Origin: Sphingomonas bacterium
GTDB taxonomy: Bacteria; Pseudomonadota; Alphaproteobacteria; Sphingomonadales; Sphingomonadaceae
NCBI RefSeq assembly: GCF_028292945.1
Contig: NZ_JAQGLJ010000088.1
Span: 1 to 52,643 of the forward strand
Reading direction: 5' to 3'
DNA: 52,643 nt
In this document: piece after piece, positions 1 through 9,246 of the stretch
Layout: each line of letters starts with the position of its first letter
How positions within the stretch are numbered: position 1 is the first letter of the stretch
Notes under the pieces: generated by a model
Database searches by the model: none
Told to the model about the DNA's origin: nothing
The model's input: only the letters and a program-made list of their open reading frames with translations
Position numbers and translations under genes: made by a program

Positions 1-2
1 TG

Positions 3-185
3 CTGGATGTGCTCGCGGCCGTGGAGAAGCGAGGTGCCATCGAGACAGCACACCGGCTTCGCCAGCGCATCTCAGACATTTTCCCCTGTGCGATCGCGAT
101 CGGGGCGGCAGAGAGCAACCCTGCGGCGGCGTTGGCGAAAACGCTCAAGCCTAAGCCGAAAGCGAAGCCACAGCCTGCCATCACT
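3..185 (+). pseudogene. Phage-type tyrosine integrase fragment
   Basis: An open frame entering from the left edge reads like the central SAM-like DNA-binding domain of P4-type integrases (pattern EKRGAIETAHRLRQRIS followed by NPAAAL and a KP-rich linker ending QPAI). Right after the QPAI motif the similarity stops and an unrelated sequence follows, so the catalytic domain (R..HxxR..Y) is missing. The part left of the window cannot be seen. It is probably a relict of a genomic island junction. Confidence 0.65.
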
Positions 186-254
186 GTCTTGTGTACCTGG
201 GTTTCGATGCAGTTCTCCGGGATGGCTCGCAACCGGTCGATTTCGAGCTGCCTC

Positions 255-505
255 ACCGCGGACCGCCAGTGGCGAGAGCCGCGCATAAGGCTGGCCCGCT
301 GCCGGCGGATGTCGCGGGCGCACGTCGGACCGAGCCTGTTCCACGACAGCCGCACCGTCTCGTGACAGAGGTCGATGCCGCGCTCGAGCAGCAGGTCCTC
401 GACGTTCCGCAACGATAGCGGGAAGCGGACGTACATCAGCACCACTGGCCGGATCACCTCAGGCGAGGAGTGGAAGTAGCGGAACGGACTGGCAGGCTTG
501 CGAGG
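255..505 (-). pseudogene. IS6-family transposase fragment
   Basis: Read on the minus strand, this frame gives FRYFHSSPEVI, then VVLMYVRFPLSLRNVEDLL and GIDLCHETVRL, the N-terminal signature of IS6-family (IS26/IS6100-like) transposases, and ends with IRRQRASLMRG and HWR. The DDE catalytic core that should follow is absent; downstream residues do not resemble the family. I see no intact terminal inverted repeats. It is a dead remnant next to the integrase fragment. Confidence 0.7.
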
Positions 506-598
506 GCTGGCGGGGGGCGTCTCTAAGCTGCCCTGCTTACCAGCAGGTGGATTTGACGGTACCCTTGTCAGGCGTGCGGGGCTCTCTTAGAGGCGCGG

Positions 599-616
599 GC
601 TGACCTAAAGGTCAGC
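599..616. promoter_or_regulatory. Palindrome upstream of iclR-type gene
   Basis: GCTGACCT-AA-AGGTCAGC is an exact inverted repeat with 8-bp arms and a 2-bp centre. It lies 58 bp before the ATG and 109 bp before the TTG start candidates of the IclR-family gene. Palindromes of this size and place are typical autoregulatory operators. Binding by this IclR protein is inference. Confidence 0.4.
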
Positions 617-673
617 GGCGTGGCTGGACTGGCAACATGCTTATGCATCGTCTGGCGATAGACTTTAGCGGCC

Positions 674-1513
674 GTGCTCCATCGAGCGCGAGCGATTCGT
701 CTGTGTACAGGCTCGGGGATTCACTTGGTCAAGACTTTGCCAAACGTCAGCGACAACCGTTATCGGATCGACGCTGTGGACAAGGCGCTCGTGCTCCTCG
801 ACACATTGGCGCTGATGCCGGGATCCAGTGCGTCGCAACTGGCAAGCGCGTTAGCCGCCAATCGCAGTCTCATTTTCCGGATGCTGAGCACGCTCACCGA
901 CCGGGGATTTGTCACTAAGGACCCTGACAACAGGTATCGGCTGGGGTCACGGCTTCTCTATCTCGGGCAGCAAGCCGAGAAGGGGACCGAGCTGATGGAC
1001 ATCAGCAGAAGTGTCCTGGATGAGTTGTTGGAGGCTACGCAGGAGAACGTATACCTGATTGTTCGGCAGGGGCTCGAGATGATCTGCCTGGCCGCGCGGA
1101 TTGCGCCGCAGGCGGTGCGGCTGTCCGCCGATGTCGGGACCAAGGGCGGGCTGCATACCGGCGGTGCCGCCAAGATGCTGCTCGCCTATTCGCCGCCGGC
1201 GGTCATCGACACCGTGCTGGACCGGCACCTAGACGAGTTCGTTCCCGTCACCCTGCGCTCGCGCGAGCGCATCCTGGATGTACTGGCGACGATTCGGCGC
1301 GACGGCTATTACGCCGCGATCGGGGAGATAAGCCCGGATATCTACACCCTGAACGCCGCGATCTTCGGTATCGACGGCGAGGTCGCCGCGATCCTCTCGA
1401 TCGCCGGCCCGACCAGCAGGCTCGACCCGGGGCGGCGGGCCGGCCTGCTGGACAGCGTACGAGCAGCGGCGCGGCGGATCTCGGCGAGGCTCGGTGGTTC
1501 CCACCCGAGCTGA
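674..1513 (+). CDS. IclR-family transcriptional regulator
   Basis: A DNA-binding regulator of 279 residues from the ATG, or 262 from the in-frame TTG at 725, where family similarity begins (VKTLPNVSDNRYRIDAVDKAL). The N-terminal winged helix-turn-helix (SASQLASALAANRSLIFRMLSTL) is followed by the IclR effector domain with the usual NVYLIVRQG, GLHTGGAAKMLLAY and final IFGIDGEVAAILSIAGP segments. IclR proteins usually control a neighbouring catabolic operon in response to a small organic effector. Here the same-strand MFS transporter, oxidoreductase, peptidases and TonB receptor are the natural targets. The effector is not predictable. The start choice is uncertain because neither candidate has a strong ribosome-binding site. 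Confidence 0.9.
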   Translation: MLHRARAIRLCTGSGIHLVKTLPNVSDNRYRIDAVDKALVLLDTLALMPGSSASQLASALAANRSLIFRMLSTLTDRGFVTKDPDNRYRLGSRLLYLGQQAEKGTELMDISRSVLDELLEATQENVYLIVRQGLEMICLAARIAPQAVRLSADVGTKGGLHTGGAAKMLLAYSPPAVIDTVLDRHLDEFVPVTLRSRERILDVLATIRRDGYYAAIGEISPDIYTLNAAIFGIDGEVAAILSIAGPTSRLDPGRRAGLLDSVRAAARRISARLGGSHPS

Positions 1514-1538
1514 TCGCGCGACATGGGCGGCTTAGCGC

Positions 1539-1566
1539 TTGACACCCCGGCGCTGCACCATAGTAT
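1539..1566 (+). promoter_or_regulatory. Candidate sigma-70 promoter for the MFS gene
   Basis: A perfect -35 box TTGACA (1539-1544) is separated by 16 bp from TAGTAT (1561-1566), in the gap between the regulator and the transporter gene. It would give a leader of about 190 nt before the ATG at 1765. Called by eye from consensus match only. Confidence 0.45.
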
Positions 1567-1764
1567 TCACAGAATGAAGCAGGTGTTTTGCTGAGTGAAA
1601 CTGGTGGACCTGGGCTGATCCGCACCGGGAACGGCAGTCGCACCCACGGAGGGTCGCCGATCGTCCGACGGTCGTCGACGACGAGGGCCGTCGGGTGCCG
1701 CACGCCATCGGCAAACGTCGCCACGACCTGACGTTTGCATATGCCACACCGGGGGAATAGCCGA

Positions 1765-3060
1765 ATGGACGCAGCGGCCACAGAGCAGGAAGCCGGGAAG
1801 CGGGTCCGGTGGAGCCTTATCTATGCGGTGTTCCTGCTGACCATCGTCAACGCGTTCAACTATATGGACCGAATGGTGCTGGCGGTCCTGGCCGAGCCCA
1901 TCAAGATCGACCTGGACCTCTCGGACGCCGAGCTCGGCCTGCTGACCGGTTTCGCCTTCGTCGCGGTCTATGCCGTGGTCGGACTGCCGCTAGCACGTCT
2001 TGCCGACCGGATCGGGCGACGCTGGGTTCTGGCCGGATCGCTGGCGGTGTGGAGCGCGATGACGGCGATCTCGGGCTCCGCGCGCAACTTCACCGAGCTG
2101 GCGTTAGCGCGCGCCGGAGTGGGCGTCGGCGAAGCGGGGGGGATGCCGTCGAGCCATGCGCTGATCGCCGAGATGTATCCGCCGGAAAAGCGGGCCGTTC
2201 CGATCTCGATCATGACTGCCGGCGCGTGTATCGGCATCGCCGCGGGCCTAGGCTTGGGCGGATGGGTCGCCGGCACCTATGGCTGGCGCGCGGCGTTCCT
2301 GATCGTCGGTCTGCCCGGCCTCCTGCTCGCCCTGATCGTCGCACTGACGCTGCCCGAGCCGAAGCGCGCCGCGCCTGCCGACGATGCGGCGCCGCGACCA
2401 CCCATGATAGCGTCCGTGCGAAAGTTGCTAAGCATCAAGACCTATCGCTGGCTGGTAGCCACGCACCCCTTTTACACCTTCATCACTGCCGGGCTGATCG
2501 GCTGGTTACCGCCCTTTTACATCCGTTCCCACGGCATGACGGTCGAGGCGGTCGGGGCCTTTTTCGGACTTGCCTATGGCTTCGGCATGGTGATGGGGGG
2601 CATCGTCGGCGCGCTGGTGCTCCAGAGGGTGTCGAAGGGGCGCGTGGAGATCATTATCCGCTATGCCGGATGGCTCATGCTCTTGGCGTTTCCGTTGTTC
2701 GCCGGGGCCATGTTCGTACCGAGCCAATGGATTTCCCTGCTACTCATCACCCTGTTCGGCATGACGACAGGGGCGGCGGGCGCGCCGATGATCGCGGGCC
2801 AGCAGGGGGTGATCGACAGCGGCAATCGCGCGCTCGGCTCGGCAGTGTCGGTGTTCTTCTCCGGCTATCTCGGTGCGGGGTTGGGGCCGGTGCTGATCGG
2901 TGTGGCGAGCGATTCGCTGGCACCGATCTATGGCGCGGAGGCGCTCAGACTTTCGCTGCTCTGTGCGTCGCTGGCGATCATTCCGCCGGGATTATTCATG
3001 CTGAAGGCCTCGCGACATTACGCCGCGGACGCGACGACTAGCAGCGGACAGGGAGGGTAA
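1765..3060 (+). CDS. MFS transporter, spinster-like
   Basis: An inner-membrane major facilitator of 431 residues with about 12 hydrophobic segments. The start is the ATG at 1765, preceded by GGGGGA; an upstream in-frame ATG at 1735 lacks a ribosome-binding site. The N-terminal part (FNYMDRMVLAVL, then LSDAELGLLTGFAF) and the loop 2-3 motif LADRIGRRWVLAG are typical of the spinster/hexuronate-like MFS clade that is abundant in sphingomonads. Such members often sit beside TonB receptors and hydrolases and import or export the processed substrate. Substrate unknown. The oxidoreductase gene follows after only 1 bp, so the two are co-transcribed. Confidence 0.9.
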   Translation: MDAAATEQEAGKRVRWSLIYAVFLLTIVNAFNYMDRMVLAVLAEPIKIDLDLSDAELGLLTGFAFVAVYAVVGLPLARLADRIGRRWVLAGSLAVWSAMTAISGSARNFTELALARAGVGVGEAGGMPSSHALIAEMYPPEKRAVPISIMTAGACIGIAAGLGLGGWVAGTYGWRAAFLIVGLPGLLLALIVALTLPEPKRAAPADDAAPRPPMIASVRKLLSIKTYRWLVATHPFYTFITAGLIGWLPPFYIRSHGMTVEAVGAFFGLAYGFGMVMGGIVGALVLQRVSKGRVEIIIRYAGWLMLLAFPLFAGAMFVPSQWISLLLITLFGMTTGAAGAPMIAGQQGVIDSGNRALGSAVSVFFSGYLGAGLGPVLIGVASDSLAPIYGAEALRLSLLCASLAIIPPGLFMLKASRHYAADATTSSGQGG

Positions 3061-3061
3061 C

Positions 3062-4063
3062 GTGCGTCAGGCATGGTATGATCGCACGGGCACGCCCGCA
3101 GAGGTGCTGCGGGTCGGGGATGCGCCCGTGCCACTGCCACGCGGCGGGGAAGTGCTGGTGCGGATACGCGCGTCGGGGATCAATCCGTCGGACTGTAAGC
3201 AGCGGCGTGGCTGGCCAGGGATGGCCCCGACGGGCCGGATCGTGCCGCACAGCGATGGTGCCGGGGTGGTCGATCGAGTGGGCGAGGGTGTCGATCCTGC
3301 ACTGATCGGCCAGCGGGTCTGGGTCTGGGGCGCACGCGGCGGCATATTCTATGGCTTCGACGGTGGTCCTGAGGACGGCACGGCGACCGAATTTGCGAGG
3401 TTGCCCGTCGGTCATGTCGTCCCGCTGCCTGATTCCGTCGGGTTCGACATCGGCGCGGCGATCGGCGCGCCGGGCTGCACCGCGCACCATCTGGTGTTCG
3501 CCGACGGCGATGTGTCCGGCCAGGTGGTGATGGTCCGGGGCGGGGCGGGCGCAGTGGGCGAACTGGCGGTTTCATTCGCCAGTCGCGCTGGCGCGCATGT
3601 CATCGCGACGGTCAGTTCCCCCGAAAAGGCGGCCATCGCCCGCGCGGCCGGAGCACAGCAGGTCATCGACTATCGCCGGCAAGATGTCGCTGACGCGGTG
3701 CTGGGCGCTTACCCAGGCGGCGTCCATCGGATAATAGAGGTCGATTTCGCCGCCAACATCGTGGGCGACGCGGCGCTGATTCGCCGCGATGGCGTGATCG
3801 CGTCCTACTCCTCGCCGTCGGACCCAAGCCCGACGCTTCCCTATTACCCGCTCCAGTTCAAGGGCGTGACGGTGCGCTTCGTCCAGGGGGCCGCCCTGCC
3901 GAGCGGTGCCCAGGCCGATGCCGTACGTGCGATCTCTAGGGGTTTCGCCGAAGGTTGGCTGCGCCCGACGATCGCCGCTGCGTTCCCGCTCGACCGGATT
4001 GCCGACGCCCATGCACTGGTCGAGAGCGGCGCGCAGGTCGGCAAGGTCGTGCTGGAACTCTGA
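3062..4063 (+). CDS. MDR-type NAD(P)H:quinone/alkene oxidoreductase
   Basis: A medium-chain dehydrogenase/reductase of 333 residues in the zinc-free quinone oxidoreductase branch. It has the N-terminal GroES-like fold (RIRASGINPSDCKQR) and a Rossmann domain with the dinucleotide loop VRGGAGAVGELA. The GTG start at 3062 follows GGGAGGG with good spacing. No cysteine-rich structural zinc loop is visible, which supports the zeta-crystallin/enoyl-reductase branch. It presumably reduces an activated double bond or quinone formed during breakdown of the compound handled by this locus. It sits directly behind the MFS gene; the M28-like gene follows after a 142-bp regulatory gap. Confidence 0.85.
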   Translation: MRQAWYDRTGTPAEVLRVGDAPVPLPRGGEVLVRIRASGINPSDCKQRRGWPGMAPTGRIVPHSDGAGVVDRVGEGVDPALIGQRVWVWGARGGIFYGFDGGPEDGTATEFARLPVGHVVPLPDSVGFDIGAAIGAPGCTAHHLVFADGDVSGQVVMVRGGAGAVGELAVSFASRAGAHVIATVSSPEKAAIARAAGAQQVIDYRRQDVADAVLGAYPGGVHRIIEVDFAANIVGDAALIRRDGVIASYSSPSDPSPTLPYYPLQFKGVTVRFVQGAALPSGAQADAVRAISRGFAEGWLRPTIAAAFPLDRIADAHALVESGAQVGKVVLEL

Positions 4064-4156
4064 ACAGCATCGTCGCACGCGCCCGCGACATCTTCGCTCA
4101 TTCTTCGACCACATAATTTACACAAATTGCTTGCAGACGCGCGTCGCGTGTGTCAG

Positions 4157-4193
4157 GTTTTATGCAACGAACTCCTATTTCACTCAATAAAAC
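4157..4193. promoter_or_regulatory. Inverted repeat upstream of M28-like gene
   Basis: GTTTTAT (4157-4163) and ATAAAAC (4187-4193) are exact 7-bp inverted arms 23 bp apart in an AT-richer gap just before the start at 4206. They may form an operator for the IclR-family protein; no experimental support. Confidence 0.3.
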
Positions 4194-4205
4194 GGTGGAT
4201 ACCCG

Positions 4206-5924
4206 ATGCTGGCTGCTGGTGAGCAACAACTGATCGAGGCGGCCCGGGTGGATGATGCCTGGTCGCTCCTCGAGGAAATCAGCAGTTTCGTTCGCGAGCA
4301 CCCGGTCGATGTCGATCGGTCGGTGGAGATGGTCGCCGCAGCGCTGCGGACGCAGGGCATCCCTGCCCAGGTCTCGCAGATGGAACTCTATCTGAGCCTG
4401 CCCGGTGCCGCGAGCGTCGAGGCTGATGGCGTGACGTACCGCGCCAAGCCGTCGGCGATGTCCGTCGCGGTTCCCGGCGGTCTGACCGGCAGGCTGGTCT
4501 ATGTGCCTGGCCACAAGGACATGATCACCTCGCTGCTCGACCCCGACCAGGATGCGGGCGGCTTGCGCGGATTGATCGATGGCCGGATTGTCATCACCGA
4601 CGGCATCGCCGGCCCGGGTGTCGTATCGTCGTTTGCGCCGCTGGGCGCGATCGGTGTCATCGCCATCAATCCCGGCCAGGAAATCCATTCGGCGATCTGC
4701 ACGCCGATCTGGGGCAATCCCGAACTGCGCGACCTTGCCAAGAAGCCGACGATCCCGGTGGTCAGCGTGAACAATCCCGACGGCATGACGCTCAAGCAAC
4801 TTGCCCGCACGAACACGCAGGTGACGATCACGAGCGCGCTGGAGGAGGACTGGTTCACGTCCAGCTATGTCTCGGTCGACATCGAGGGCCAAGTGGAGCC
4901 GGACAAGTTCGTCATGCTGCACGGGCATATCGACAGCTGGGACGTCGGCGTCGGCGACAATGGCACGGGCGTCGTCACGATGTTCGAGGTTGCCCGGCTG
5001 CTGTGGGAGCGGCGTGCCGAGCTGCGCCGGTCGGTGCGGGTCTGCTGGTGGCCGGGCCACTCCACCGGGCGTTACGCTGGCAGCAGCTGGTATGCAGACG
5101 CCTTCGCGATCGACCTGGCCGAGAACTGTGTCGCGCAGATCAACTGCGACAGCCCCGGATGCCGCTGGGCGACCGCCTATATAGACCTATTCTGCATGCC
5201 CGAGGCGATCCCCTTCCTGAGCGCTGCGGTGAAGGATACGACGGGCGCCGATGCGGAGACGATGCGGCCGTTCCGCGCCGCGGACTGGTCGTTCAATAAC
5301 CTCGGCGTGACGGGCATCCTGGGCCTTTCGTCGACCATGCCCCCCGAACTGGTGGCGGAAAAGGGATATTATCGCGTCGGCGGCAACGGCGGTAATATCG
5401 AGTGGCACACCGAGCGCGACCGCATCGAAATCGCGGATCGCGACATCATGCTCAAGGATGTCCGGCTCTATGCGCTGGCCACCTTCCGCGTTGCGAACGC
5501 GGACATCCTGCCGTTCGACTTCCGTCTGGCGGCCGAGGAGCATCTTGCAGCACTCGACCGATATCAGTCGATCAGCGAGTTCATCGATCTCGCCCCGGCG
5601 ATCGAAGCCTGCCGCGATCTTCAGGCGGCGCTTACCCGGTTCCACGACGCGATCGACGCCGGACTCGATCCGGCGACCGCCAACGCCATCATTCTCGACC
5701 TGGAGCGTGCTCTGGTGCCCGCCCATTTCGCGGTGCAGGGCCAATTTCAGCAGGATCCGGCGCTCGACACGCCGCCGCTTCCCGCGATCGCGCTGATCCA
5801 GCAACTGCCAAAGCTCGATGCCACCAAGGCTCGATTCGCGAAAACCCAGATCGTTCGTGGCCGCAACCAGATCGTCGCGGCCTTTCGCCGGGCACGACAG
5901 CGGATCGATCAGGAGGGCATCTGA
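4206..5924 (+). CDS. M28-family metallohydrolase, altered active site
   Basis: A protein of 572 residues with the M28 aminopeptidase layout: a PA-like insert (about 90-210), then the metal centre. His241 (HGHIDSWD) and Asp251 (GDNGTG) match the first two zinc ligands and the later WHTERDRI supplies the expected final His. The segment that normally carries the catalytic and ligand Glu pair (GAEE.GL.GS) reads PGHSTGRYAGS here, so His285-Ser286 replace the two glutamates. No signal peptide is visible, so it is probably cytoplasmic. In family terms it would cleave N-terminal amino acids or amide bonds, but the changed residues may mean another hydrolase activity. About 120 C-terminal residues beyond the core are alpha-helical and unassigned. 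It precedes the TonB receptor. Confidence 0.8.
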   Translation: MLAAGEQQLIEAARVDDAWSLLEEISSFVREHPVDVDRSVEMVAAALRTQGIPAQVSQMELYLSLPGAASVEADGVTYRAKPSAMSVAVPGGLTGRLVYVPGHKDMITSLLDPDQDAGGLRGLIDGRIVITDGIAGPGVVSSFAPLGAIGVIAINPGQEIHSAICTPIWGNPELRDLAKKPTIPVVSVNNPDGMTLKQLARTNTQVTITSALEEDWFTSSYVSVDIEGQVEPDKFVMLHGHIDSWDVGVGDNGTGVVTMFEVARLLWERRAELRRSVRVCWWPGHSTGRYAGSSWYADAFAIDLAENCVAQINCDSPGCRWATAYIDLFCMPEAIPFLSAAVKDTTGADAETMRPFRAADWSFNNLGVTGILGLSSTMPPELVAEKGYYRVGGNGGNIEWHTERDRIEIADRDIMLKDVRLYALATFRVANADILPFDFRLAAEEHLAALDRYQSISEFIDLAPAIEACRDLQAALTRFHDAIDAGLDPATANAIILDLERALVPAHFAVQGQFQQDPALDTPPLPAIALIQQLPKLDATKARFAKTQIVRGRNQIVAAFRRARQRIDQEGI

Positions 5925-6026
5925 GGGCAGTCGGTCGACCCGCGCCGCCGGGAACGGTTCCAGCAAGAGAACAACGAGACGGCACCGGATCGAAACACAG
6001 AATACAACTATAGGGGCACCGAGATC

Positions 6027-9000
6027 ATGAGCATGTCTTCCGTTAAGCGTTACCTGGTCGCAACGTCATGTATCTCAGCGCTTTGGGTGATGCCCTCGGT
6101 TGCAGCCGCGCAGGAGGTTCCGCCACCGGCGGTCGCGGCCGCTGACGACTCGGAGGACGCCGAGATCGTCGTCACCGGCTCGCGCATCCGTCGCGAACAA
6201 ACGTCGCAGCCGACGATCGAGCTGGGCGGCGCGCTGATCGAGGAGCGCGGCTACACCAACGTCGGTGAGGCGCTGACCGACCTTCCCCAGTTCGGCCCCG
6301 GCGTGAGCACGTTCGGCACCACCGGGACGACCTCTTCCGGCTCCGCAGGCGGGCAGACTTTCATCAACTTCTACGGCCTGGGCACACAGCGCACGCTCAC
6401 TCTGCTCAACGGCCGTCGCGTCGTATCCGGCAACTCGCTGTCCAACAGCGCATCCGCCGGCGTTCAGGTCGACCTCAATATCTTTCCGACCGCGCTGATC
6501 GAGCGGGTGGACGTCGTCTCCGTCGGCGGGGCGCCGATCTATGGCTCCGATGCGATCTCGGGCGTCGTCAACATCATCCTCAAGGACAATTTCGAAGGCT
6601 TGGAACTCGATGCCCAGTACGGCATCACCGAACGTGGCGACGGCGCGGAGTATCGCCTGCGTGGCACGTGGGGCGGCAATTTTGGGGACGGGCGCGGCAA
6701 CGCCGTACTGTCAATGGAATATACGAGCACCGAGTCGCTCAACCAGCTCGACCGTGCCGACATCTTCGCCGGCCCGGGCTTCCAGAGCAATCGCGCCCGG
6801 ATCGCGTTGGCCGGCGGCGTCATTCCGTCCCAGATCCTGGTACGTGACCAACGTGTCCACGTCGCCACGAAGGGGGGCATCCCCCTGTTGGGCAACGGCA
6901 CGACCGACAACGCGGTCAACACCGGCGTCCCATCGGGCGCCGCGTCCGCGGTCCAGTTTGCAGGCAATGGCGACCTGATCCCCTATCGCCCCGGCATCAC
7001 CAACGAACTGCTGTTCGCCGACGGTGGCGACGGCCTGTTCCTTCCCGACTGGGTCGACCTGCGGCAGGAGAGCAAGCGCTTCATCGCCAGCAGCTTCGCC
7101 GACTATGACGTGACCGACGGCGTCACGATCTTCGCTGAGGGCCTGTTCGCCCAGAACGATTCGCGCGATCCGCGCAACTCGCCCTTCATCAACAGCAACG
7201 CATTCCCCAACGGGCCGCGCGACGTCATCCCGGTCCTGCTGTCGAACCCATTCCTCACCGCCCAGGCGCGCGGCGTGCTCACCGCGGCGCTCGACACGAA
7301 CCGCGACGGCATCGCGGACCGCGCGATCATCGATACCAACGGCGACCGGATCGCCGACGCGCCCGGCTTCTTCCTCAGCCAGTTCAGCGACAAATATCAG
7401 AACGGCGCCCCGAGCGAGAACCAGATCCAGACCTATCGCGGGGTGATCGGGGCGAAGGGCGATTTCGAGGCGCTATCGCGCAAATTCAATTGGGACATCT
7501 CGTACAACTATGGTCGTACGGACAGCAGCTTCTCCGAGCCGGACCGGCTGACCGGCGCCTTCTACAACGCGGTGAACGCCGTTGCGGTCACGTCCGCCAA
7601 CCGTGCCTCGGTCCCCGGCGGGACGTTCGTGGTGCGCGGCGGTCAGGTGATCTCGGTCGCGGCGGGCGGGGCATTGGCGGGCGACATCGTCTGTGCGTCG
7701 TCGCTCAACTCCGCGCTAAGCCGCGGCCCGGGGCGTGGCGGGTGCGTCCCTTTGAATCCCTTTGGCGGTGACGGCATCAGCAAGGAGGCGCTGTCCTACT
7801 TCATCGTCGACAAGACGTCGCGGTCGCGGCTGGAACAGCAGGTCGTCCAGGTCAATCTGGCCGGCGAACTGTTCAGGCTGCCGGCCGGGCCGCTGAAATT
7901 TGCGCTCGGCTACGAGCGTCGGGTCGAGTCCGGGTCGTTTGATCCCGACTCGTTCTTCAAGCTCGGTCTCGGCGACGCGCCGTCGATCGCGGGCATTCAG
8001 GGGTCCTTCTCGACCAACGAGTTCCTAGCGGAGCTGTCGGTTCCCGTCCTCAGCCCGGAGATCGCGAGCTTCGGGCCCTTCGAGATCTCGCTCGATCTCG
8101 AAGGGGCGGGACGCCTCGTGAAGAACTCGGCCGTGGCGACCAAGGCGACCTACACCGGCGGTGCGCGGCTATCGCTGATGCGCGGCCTGTCGTTCCGCGG
8201 CAACTACACCCGCTCAATCCGGGCCCCGGCCCTGACCGAGCTGTTCCTGCCGGTCCAGCGGGTCGACTCGTTCGCCAACGATCCCTGCGACATCGACAAC
8301 ATCGGCAACGGCGCCAATCCGTCCGCGCGTCGGGCCAATTGCATCGCGGCCGTGATCGCGAACGGCAATGCCAACAGTGCCGCGGGGGCGACCACCTTTC
8401 TGTCGGGCTACGAGTCGATCATCGACAACGCGCTGCAGCCGATCACCGCGGGCGGCAACCCGAACCTCGATAACGAGATCGCGACATCGTACACGATCGG
8501 GACGACGATCGCGCCGGCGTTCATCCCCAATCTGTCGCTCAGCTTCGACTGGGTCGACATCTCGATCGCCAACGCGATCTTCAACGTCAACGGCTCCAAC
8601 CTGATGAGCGCCTGCTTCGATAGCTCGGCTTATCCGGTCGCGGTCTGCGACTCCGTGTTCCGGGGTTCCGATTTCCAGGTCTCCAACCTGATCACCGGGT
8701 TCGCTAACATCGGCTATATCAAGTTCCGGTCGCTTACCGGTCAGCTGCGCTACAACGTCGACCTAGGCAATTTCGGCGAGCTGAAGCTCGGCGTCACCGG
8801 CCAGTATATCGACAAGTCCGAGATTTCCGTCCTGGGCACCGGCGACGATCTCAACATCAACGCAGGCGAGCCCGCCAATCCGAGGTTCACGGCGCAGGCC
8901 AATGTGAACTGGATCTTCGGGGGGACCGGTGTGCTCCTCCAGACGCAATTCCGCGGAAAGTCGGACATCAACAAGGCCGACCGCGATTACGAGACGCTCC

Positions 9001-9197
9001 AATACCCGTTCATCGGTTCCTATACCGAGTTCAACCTAGCACTCAGCCAAAAGGTGAATGACCAGTATTCGATCCGGTTCGTGATCGACAACTTGGCCGA
9101 CAGGAAGCCGCAGGTTCAGGCCGTCGCATCGGGCAACGCCTACCTCTTCGACGTTCTGGGTCGCCGTTTCCGCGTCGGCGTCTCGGGTAAGTTCTGA
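6027..9197 (+). CDS. TonB-dependent outer-membrane receptor 1
   Basis: An outer-membrane transporter of 1056 residues. The signal peptide ends near VAAAQEV; a TonB-box-like EIVVTGSRI follows, then the plug domain (LTLLNGRRVV, YGSDAISGVVNIIL) and a long 22-stranded barrel ending in the aromatic-terminal RRFRVGVSGKF. It belongs to the large sphingomonad receptors that take up oligosaccharides, peptides or other bulky ligands. A Ser/Gly/Thr-rich loop in the plug (GTTGTTSSGSAGG) replaces the usual first plug loop. The S9 peptidase gene starts 49 bp downstream across a GC-rich hairpin, implying one transcript. The ligand is not predictable from sequence. Confidence 0.95.
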   Translation: MSMSSVKRYLVATSCISALWVMPSVAAAQEVPPPAVAAADDSEDAEIVVTGSRIRREQTSQPTIELGGALIEERGYTNVGEALTDLPQFGPGVSTFGTTGTTSSGSAGGQTFINFYGLGTQRTLTLLNGRRVVSGNSLSNSASAGVQVDLNIFPTALIERVDVVSVGGAPIYGSDAISGVVNIILKDNFEGLELDAQYGITERGDGAEYRLRGTWGGNFGDGRGNAVLSMEYTSTESLNQLDRADIFAGPGFQSNRARIALAGGVIPSQILVRDQRVHVATKGGIPLLGNGTTDNAVNTGVPSGAASAVQFAGNGDLIPYRPGITNELLFADGGDGLFLPDWVDLRQESKRFIASSFADYDVTDGVTIFAEGLFAQNDSRDPRNSPFINSNAFPNGPRDVIPVLLSNPFLTAQARGVLTAALDTNRDGIADRAIIDTNGDRIADAPGFFLSQFSDKYQNGAPSENQIQTYRGVIGAKGDFEALSRKFNWDISYNYGRTDSSFSEPDRLTGAFYNAVNAVAVTSANRASVPGGTFVVRGGQVISVAAGGALAGDIVCASSLNSALSRGPGRGGCVPLNPFGGDGISKEALSYFIVDKTSRSRLEQQVVQVNLAGELFRLPAGPLKFALGYERRVESGSFDPDSFFKLGLGDAPSIAGIQGSFSTNEFLAELSVPVLSPEIASFGPFEISLDLEGAGRLVKNSAVATKATYTGGARLSLMRGLSFRGNYTRSIRAPALTELFLPVQRVDSFANDPCDIDNIGNGANPSARRANCIAAVIANGNANSAAGATTFLSGYESIIDNALQPITAGGNPNLDNEIATSYTIGTTIAPAFIPNLSLSFDWVDISIANAIFNVNGSNLMSACFDSSAYPVAVCDSVFRGSDFQVSNLITGFANIGYIKFRSLTGQLRYNVDLGNFGELKLGVTGQYIDKSEISVLGTGDDLNINAGEPANPRFTAQANVNWIFGGTGVLLQTQFRGKSDINKADRDYETLQYPFIGSYTEFNLALSQKVNDQYSIRFVIDNLADRKPQVQAVASGNAYLFDVLGRRFRVGVSGKF

Positions 9198-9205
9198 GGC
9201 GCGCC

Positions 9206-9225
9206 GGGCCCGGTGCGCCGGGCCC
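9206..9225 (+). terminator. Intercistronic GC-rich hairpin
   Basis: GGGCCCGG-TGCG-CCGGGCCC is a perfect 8-bp stem with a 4-nt loop between the receptor stop and the peptidase start. No T-run follows, so it is more likely an RNA-stabilising or attenuating structure than a full terminator, separating high receptor expression from lower enzyme expression. Confidence 0.5.
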
Positions 9226-9246
9226 CCTACATGGAGGAGAGTCAAG

